In this document: in pieces, positions 6,276-9,266 of the stretch
Layout: each line of letters opens with the position of its first letter
How positions within the stretch are numbered: the stretch's first letter is position 1
Assembly: GCA_038043305.1 (NCBI GenBank)
Contig: JBBTCG010000028.1
Span: 1-9,266, forward strand
DNA length: 9,266 nt
Reading direction: 5' to 3'
From: JACRCE01 sp038043305
GTDB taxonomy: Bacteria; Desulfobacterota; GWC2-55-46
Program-made: the position numbers and the translations under genes
The notes under the pieces: generated by a model
The model's input: the letters and a program-made list of their open reading frames with translations, nothing else
What the model was told of the DNA's origin: nothing
Database searches by the model: none

Positions 6276-7274
6276 ATGCCGGAACTGCGAAAAGACCCGA
6301 TTATAGGCAGGTGGGTGATAATCTCCAGTGACAGGGGCAAGCGCCCGTCCGAGTTTGATATGGTCAAGGCCCCGGCAAAGGCCGGGTTTTGCCCGTTTTG
6401 TCCGGGCAACGAATCTAAGACCCCTCCCGAAGTTCTGGCTTACCGCAAGAACAACAGCAGCGCCAACACCACTGGCTGGCACATCAGGGTCGTTCCCAAC
6501 AAATACCCGGCGCTCAAGGTAGAGGGCGAGATAAGCAGGGAAGGGGACGGGGTATACGACAAGATGAACGGCGTGGGCGCCCACGAGGTCATAATCGAAT
6601 CGCCTGACCACAAGGATACGCTCTCCACGCTCCCCACCGCTCAGTTCGAGGAGGTGCTTTGGGCGTACAGGGACAGGATAATAGACCTTAAAAAGGACGC
6701 AAGGCTCCGCTATATACTCATATTCAAGAATCAGGGCGAGGCCGCAGGCGCGACGCTTGAGCATACGCACTCCCAGCTTATAGCCCTCCCAATCATCCCC
6801 AAGCGGGTGGTAGAGGAGCTTGACGGCGCGCTTGAATATTACAACTTCAAGGAGAGATGTATTTTCTGTGATATAATCAGGCAGGAGATAATGCAGGGTT
6901 CGAGGGTCGTATCTGAGAACAGGGACTTCATTGCCGTAACACCGTACGCGCCCAAGGCGCCGTTCGAGATATGGCTCCTCCCTAAATCCCATGAATCGTC
7001 CTTTGAAAACTGCCAGAAGCATCATTATGAAAATCTTTCTCTGATATTCTCGGACGTATTGAAGAGGATGGATAAGGTGCTGAACTACCCGCCTTATAAC
7101 TTCATCCTTCATACGTCGCCGGTAAAGAACGGCGCGACTCAATTTTATCACTGGCATTTTGAGATAATGCCCAAGCTCACGAAGGTGGCTGGTTTCGAGT
7201 GGGGTTCCGGTTTTTACATAAACCCGACCCCTCCTGAGGAAGCGGCGCAGTTTTTAAGGGATGCAAAGCTGTAA
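6276..7274 (+). CDS. galT: Galactose-1-phosphate uridylyltransferase (GalT/HIT-superfamily nucleotidyltransferase)
   Basis: GalT exchanges UMP between UDP-glucose and galactose-1-phosphate in the Leloir pathway through a uridylylated histidine. The 332-residue protein starts MPELRKDPIIGRWVIIS, typical of the family. CPFC (C39, C42), H103 and H163 fit the zinc ligands known in E. coli GalT (C52, C55, H115, H164). The catalytic triplet is H163-T-H165-S-Q167, where E. coli has HPHGQ. HWHFE (H292, H294) fits the second metal site. A second CxxC (C195, C198, in RCIFCDI) resembles HIT-family proteins. The HTHSQ form also occurs in relatives with other substrates, for example plant ADP-glucose phosphorylase, so the sugar and nucleotide are not certain. 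The start is supported by GAGGG at 6263-6267, 8 nt before the ATG. No galK or galE is adjacent. Confidence 0.9.
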   Translation: MPELRKDPIIGRWVIISSDRGKRPSEFDMVKAPAKAGFCPFCPGNESKTPPEVLAYRKNNSSANTTGWHIRVVPNKYPALKVEGEISREGDGVYDKMNGVGAHEVIIESPDHKDTLSTLPTAQFEEVLWAYRDRIIDLKKDARLRYILIFKNQGEAAGATLEHTHSQLIALPIIPKRVVEELDGALEYYNFKERCIFCDIIRQEIMQGSRVVSENRDFIAVTPYAPKAPFEIWLLPKSHESSFENCQKHHYENLSLIFSDVLKRMDKVLNYPPYNFILHTSPVKNGATQFYHWHFEIMPKLTKVAGFEWGSGFYINPTPPEEAAQFLRDAKL

Positions 7275-7275
7275 C

Positions 7276-7344
7276 GACCGTGAACCGTGACCGTGAACCG
7301 TGTAAAAGAGAAATCTTTTACGGTCACGGTTCACGGTCACGGTC
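7276..7344. repeat. Long imperfect inverted repeat made of ACCGTGA heptamers
   Basis: Starting 2 nt after the galT stop, this element folds into one hairpin. The tip is an 8-bp perfect stem (7302-7309 with 7314-7321) closed by a GAAA tetraloop. Below it the stem continues as blocks of 3, 6, 6 and 7 bp separated by a small asymmetric step and single-base bulges, about 30 pairs in total. The left arm is four near-tandem ACCGTGA units (7277, 7284, 7290, 7297, the last ending in T). The right arm holds three TCACGGT units (7324, 7331, 7337). It ends 12 nt before the next start codon. It could attenuate or terminate galT transcription, stabilise the mRNA end, or be a dispersed palindromic repeat; there is no T-tract of terminator type after it. 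Confidence 0.85.
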
Positions 7345-7356
7345 AACGGCCTTATC

Positions 7357-8607
7357 ATGGGATATGACATAATCAGGAAGTTAGCCGAACTGTCCGTCTC
7401 GGCTGCCGCGCCAGACGGCAAGTTGACCAGCTCTGCCGCGCTCCTGCGTGAGCATTTTCCATTCGACCAATGTCTCGTATACGCATGGGACAACGGCAAA
7501 AAGGCGTTCAAGCTCAAGGCCGCCTCCGGTATGGACACGGGTTGCGAGCAATCTTATCCTGAGGACAACGGTCTCCCCGCGCTTATAAAGTCCGGCGCCG
7601 TTGAGGCCGGATCCGTCTTGACATGCGGGAGGCGCGCCGACGGCGCCTTTGTAACGGCGGACGGCACGATGGTTGAGGACGCCGGTCTTTCAGGTTATGG
7701 TTTTGCCGCGCTCTGTCCGCTTACGTCGAATCACGTATTTTACGGCATATTGTATCTCAAGGCGAAAAAAAGGCTCAGGCTCGGCAAAGGGGCGCTCGGT
7801 CTTCTTGAGACGGCAGGCATGTTGCTGGCCTCCATGATGCACTGTTCGGAGCTTGATAGCGTTCATCAGAGCGAGTATGACGAACTTCTCAGGATGCGCT
7901 CCAAGCTCATAGACTCCGAGAAGATAATGGCGCTTGGCGACATGGCCGCCAACCTGGCGCACGAGGTGAAAAATCCGCTTCTGTCCATAGGCGGCTTCGC
8001 GGCAAGGCTTAAAAAACACCTTGGACAGGATTCGCCGGGCCTGCCGTATCTGGCGCAGATGTCAGCCGAGATATTGAGGCTTGAGAAGATTATAGACGGC
8101 GTGGTGAGATTTTTGAAGGACTCAGAGGTTGAGCTTCATCCAGAGGAAATAAACGGCGTCGTAGAAGAGGCGCTTGAGATATTCAGCGACGAGGCGCGCG
8201 AACACGGCATAAACATCGAAAAGGAGTTTCATTGCGGCGCTCTCGTAGTGGAGGCGGATCGGGAGCAGTTGAAGATTGCGTTTGACAATCTCATAGCCAA
8301 TGCCTTACAGTCTATGGAAAAAGGGGAAAAAGGCGGCGGAGGCGTACTGCGTCTTGCAACGTTTCTCGACGGAAGCACCGTTGTGATAAGCGTGTCGGAC
8401 AGCGGCGGCGGCATTGACCCTGAGCAACTGCGTTATATCTTCACCCCCTTTTTTACGACTAAAAAACACGGCTCAGGCCTCGGCCTGCCGATAACGAATT
8501 CCATAATCATGAGACACAAAGGCGCGCTTGAGGTTCATAACGAGTACGGCGTCGGCGCGACCTTTACCGTAAGGTTGCGCGTTGACAAGGCGGCCAAGCC
8601 GCATTGA
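7357..8607 (+). CDS. Soluble sensor histidine kinase with GAF-like input domain
   Basis: This is a two-component sensor kinase of 416 residues that should autophosphorylate on H202 and pass phosphate to an aspartate on a response regulator. Residues about 1-165 look like a GAF-type sensor (for example HFPFDQCLVYAWD near 33-45 and HVFYGILYLKAKK near 126-138). A linker helix (about 165-192) leads to HisKA with the H-box LAHEVKNPL (200-208). The ATPase domain has the N-box DNLIANALQSM (310-320), G1 DSGGGI (348-353), F-box FTPFFTTK (362-369) and G2 GSGLGL (372-377). No membrane segment or signal peptide is visible, so it is probably cytoplasmic; the ligand is unknown. The ATG at 7357 has no Shine-Dalgarno, because the hairpin repeat occupies the DNA just upstream. 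The partner regulator follows 40 nt after the stop. It resembles NtrB/AtoS-type kinases. Confidence 0.93.
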   Translation: MGYDIIRKLAELSVSAAAPDGKLTSSAALLREHFPFDQCLVYAWDNGKKAFKLKAASGMDTGCEQSYPEDNGLPALIKSGAVEAGSVLTCGRRADGAFVTADGTMVEDAGLSGYGFAALCPLTSNHVFYGILYLKAKKRLRLGKGALGLLETAGMLLASMMHCSELDSVHQSEYDELLRMRSKLIDSEKIMALGDMAANLAHEVKNPLLSIGGFAARLKKHLGQDSPGLPYLAQMSAEILRLEKIIDGVVRFLKDSEVELHPEEINGVVEEALEIFSDEAREHGINIEKEFHCGALVVEADREQLKIAFDNLIANALQSMEKGEKGGGGVLRLATFLDGSTVVISVSDSGGGIDPEQLRYIFTPFFTTKKHGSGLGLPITNSIIMRHKGALEVHNEYGVGATFTVRLRVDKAAKPH

Positions 8608-8647
8608 CGCGCCGCCGATTAAATCTTCCGAGGTTTGGGTGACTGCA

Positions 8648-9010
8648 ATGAAAAAAAGGATTCTCGTCGTGGACGACGAGGAGGGATTGAGGCTTCTTTA
8701 CAAGGAGGAGCTTGAAGACGCGGGGTGGGAGGTCATCCTTGCGGCGTCGGGCGAGGAGTCCATAAAAAAGATTGAGGAAATCCCCGTTGATCTGCTGCTC
8801 CTTGACATAAAGATGCCGGGTATGGACGGCGTTGAGGTCTTGAGAAGGGTTAAGGAGAGGTGGAAGGACCTGCCGGTTGTCCTGTGCACCGCATATCCGC
8901 ACTACAAACACGACTTCGGCACATGGGCATCCGACGCCTACGTGATAAAGTCTTCAGACCTTACCGAACTCAAGCAGACGGTCAAGGACATCCTGAGCAA
9001 GAAGAGATGA
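8648..9010 (+). CDS. Single-domain (receiver-only) response regulator
   Basis: The product is a 120-residue CheY-like receiver domain and nothing else. It has the acidic pair D9/D10, the phospho-acceptor D53 in LLLLDIKMPGMDG, T81 in VVLCTAYP, aromatic switch Y98 and the conserved lysine K101 in DAYVIKSSDL. No DNA-binding or enzymatic output domain follows, so it must act by protein contact or as a relay. The start is chosen at ATG 8648 because MKKRILVVDDEE is the canonical receiver N-terminus and GGTGA (8638-8642) precedes it by 5 nt. A GTG at 8639 behind GAGG (8630-8633) is an alternative. The open frame extends further upstream to 8582, but that part overlaps the kinase gene and is unlike the family. 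It lies 40 nt after the kinase stop, so the two are probably partners. Confidence 0.93.
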   Translation: MKKRILVVDDEEGLRLLYKEELEDAGWEVILAASGEESIKKIEEIPVDLLLLDIKMPGMDGVEVLRRVKERWKDLPVVLCTAYPHYKHDFGTWASDAYVIKSSDLTELKQTVKDILSKKR

Positions 9011-9025
9011 CGCTTAAAGGCCGTG

Positions 9026-9032
9026 ACCGTGA
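9026..9032 (+). repeat. ACCGTGA heptamer, inverted partner at 9108-9114
   Basis: ACCGTGA here and TCACGGT at 9108-9114 form a 7-bp inverted pair that brackets the C-rich and G-rich repeat block. The same heptamer builds the hairpin at 7276-7344 and occurs once at 6203-6209 (as TCACGGT). A partial extra unit, CCGTGA, precedes it at 9021-9026. Confidence 0.6.
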
Positions 9033-9040
9033 AAGGATTC

Positions 9041-9071
9041 AACCCCCAACCCCCAACCCCCTAAATCCCCC
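9041..9071 (-). repeat. Three AACCCCC heptamers plus a fourth C-tract; G-quadruplex motif on the - strand
   Basis: AACCCCC is repeated three times without error (9041-9061), followed by TAAAT and a fourth CCCCC (9067-9071). Read on the - strand this is four runs of five G with loops of 5, 2 and 2 nt, a textbook G-quadruplex-forming pattern; the + strand could form an i-motif. It lies 30 nt after the response regulator stop and contains no gene. Confidence 0.75.
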
Positions 9072-9099
9072 TTATCAGGGGGACTTTATCAGGGGGACT
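9066..9099 (+). repeat. C5/G5 hairpin and 14-bp tandem duplication
   Basis: TCCCCCT (9066-9072) pairs with AGGGGGA (9077-9083) across a TATC loop, a 7-bp GC-rich stem. The right side belongs to a 14-bp unit, TTATCAGGGGGACT, present twice in tandem (9072-9085 and 9086-9099), so either G5 tract could pair with the C5 tract. The hairpin could slow transcription after the response regulator, but no T-run follows directly. From memory, short C5/G5 palindromes of this style are scattered through several deltaproteobacterial and Nitrospirota genomes. Confidence 0.7.
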
Positions 9100-9129
9100 T
9101 CTACGCATCACGGTTTTTGCGTAAACTTC

Positions 9130-9158
9130 TTGCCAAGCGTGTTTTTTTTTGATATAAA
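9130..9158 (+). promoter_or_regulatory. Sigma70-like promoter for the tRNA
   Basis: TTGCCA (9130-9135) and TATAAA (9153-9158) are separated by an ideal 17-bp spacer that contains a run of nine Ts (9142-9150). Transcription should begin near 9165, leaving a 5' leader of about 26 nt before the mature tRNA. The spacing and the position before a tRNA make this a credible promoter, inferred from sequence only. Confidence 0.65.
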
Positions 9159-9190
9159 AAATAACTTGTTTTTGTATGGATTGTAAACAT

Positions 9191-9266
9191 GGGGGGTTAG
9201 CTCAGCTGGGAGAGCGGCTGGTTCGCAATCAGCAGGCCACCGGTTCGATCCCGGTACCCTCCACCA
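9191..9266 (+). tRNA. tRNA-Ala (anticodon CGC)
   Basis: The 76-nt sequence folds into a complete cloverleaf. The acceptor stem is GGGGGGT (9191-9197) with ACCCTCC (9256-9262). The D arm is GCTC/GAGC (9200-9203 and 9212-9215). The anticodon stem is GCTGG/TCAGC (9217-9221 and 9229-9233) with loop TTCGCAA, giving anticodon CGC at 9224-9226, which reads GCG alanine codons. The T arm is ACCGG/CCGGT with loop TTCGATC. Acceptor pair 3:70 is G-U (9193 with 9260), the main alanine identity element, and the discriminator is A. The CCA end is encoded (9264-9266) and coincides with the last base of the window. Confidence 0.96.

Noticed and set aside
6216..7157. Long open frame on the - strand across galT (313 codons)
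   Set aside because: It overlaps almost all of a clear GalT gene, and its translation has no family features. Long antisense frames are common in GC-rich genes.
8582..8647. N-terminal extension of the response regulator from 8582
   Set aside because: It overlaps the end of the kinase gene and adds 22 residues unlike receiver domains, whereas ATG 8648 starts at the canonical MKKRILVVDDEE.
9041..9114. CRISPR array
   Set aside because: The repeats are short (7 and 14 bp), contiguous and without spacers, and no cas genes are present.
9102..9150. Terminator made of the TACGCA/TGCGTA stem (9102-9107, 9118-9123) and the T-run at 9142-9150
   Set aside because: The stem has only 6 bp with a 10-nt loop, and the T-run begins 18 nt after it. 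The T-run is better explained as the spacer of the tRNA promoter.
8860..9186. 108-codon + strand frame across the response regulator end and the repeat block
   Set aside because: It is out of frame with the response regulator, and its second half is translated from the C5/G5 repeats and AT-rich promoter DNA; no protein features.

Overview
The window reads as ordinary bacterial chromosome: dense, mostly housekeeping, every gene on the + strand, moderately GC-rich. DksA is close to the proteobacterial type. The gene set (gmk-rpoZ next to a heat-shock cluster, a TPR plus periplasmic-binding-fold protein, a single-domain response regulator) suggests an uncultured Deltaproteobacteria/Desulfobacterota or Nitrospirota-like lineage. 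That placement is inference from protein flavour, not a computed phylogeny.

Layout. (1) Bases 2-5659 look like one long co-directional transcription unit: the 3' part of gmk (guanylate kinase), rpoZ (RNA polymerase omega), hrcA (heat-shock repressor), grpE, dnaJ, a secreted TPR/type I periplasmic-binding-fold protein of the LpoA/LivJ kind, and moaC (molybdenum cofactor synthesis). Spacing is tight: 32, 29 and 51 nt gaps, then a 1-base overlap, a 4-base overlap and a 1-nt gap. dnaK, usually between grpE and dnaJ, is absent. (2) dksA (5701-6069) has its own sigma70-like promoter placed so close to the ATG that the mRNA should be leaderless. A clear intrinsic terminator lies 58 nt past its stop codon. 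(3) A 206-nt gap holds that terminator and a 21-bp direct repeat (63 bp apart) in front of galT. (4) galT is followed by a 69-nt imperfect hairpin built of ACCGTGA heptamers. A cytoplasmic sensor histidine kinase and a receiver-only response regulator come next and form a two-component pair. (5) The last 256 nt hold C-tract/G-tract repeats with G-quadruplex potential on the - strand, a good promoter, and a tRNA-Ala(CGC) with encoded CCA that ends exactly at the window edge.

How the genes fit together. The first unit links growth functions (GMP phosphorylation, RNA polymerase omega), protein folding with its repressor, and an envelope protein. DksA adds ppGpp-linked transcription control. The kinase and regulator form a soluble phosphorelay pair without a visible output domain. 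I saw no phage, insertion sequence, CRISPR, toxin-antitoxin or defence system, and no gene cluster that looks like an undescribed system. The unusual material is in the intergenic DNA after dksA, where one heptamer recurs in three successive gaps.
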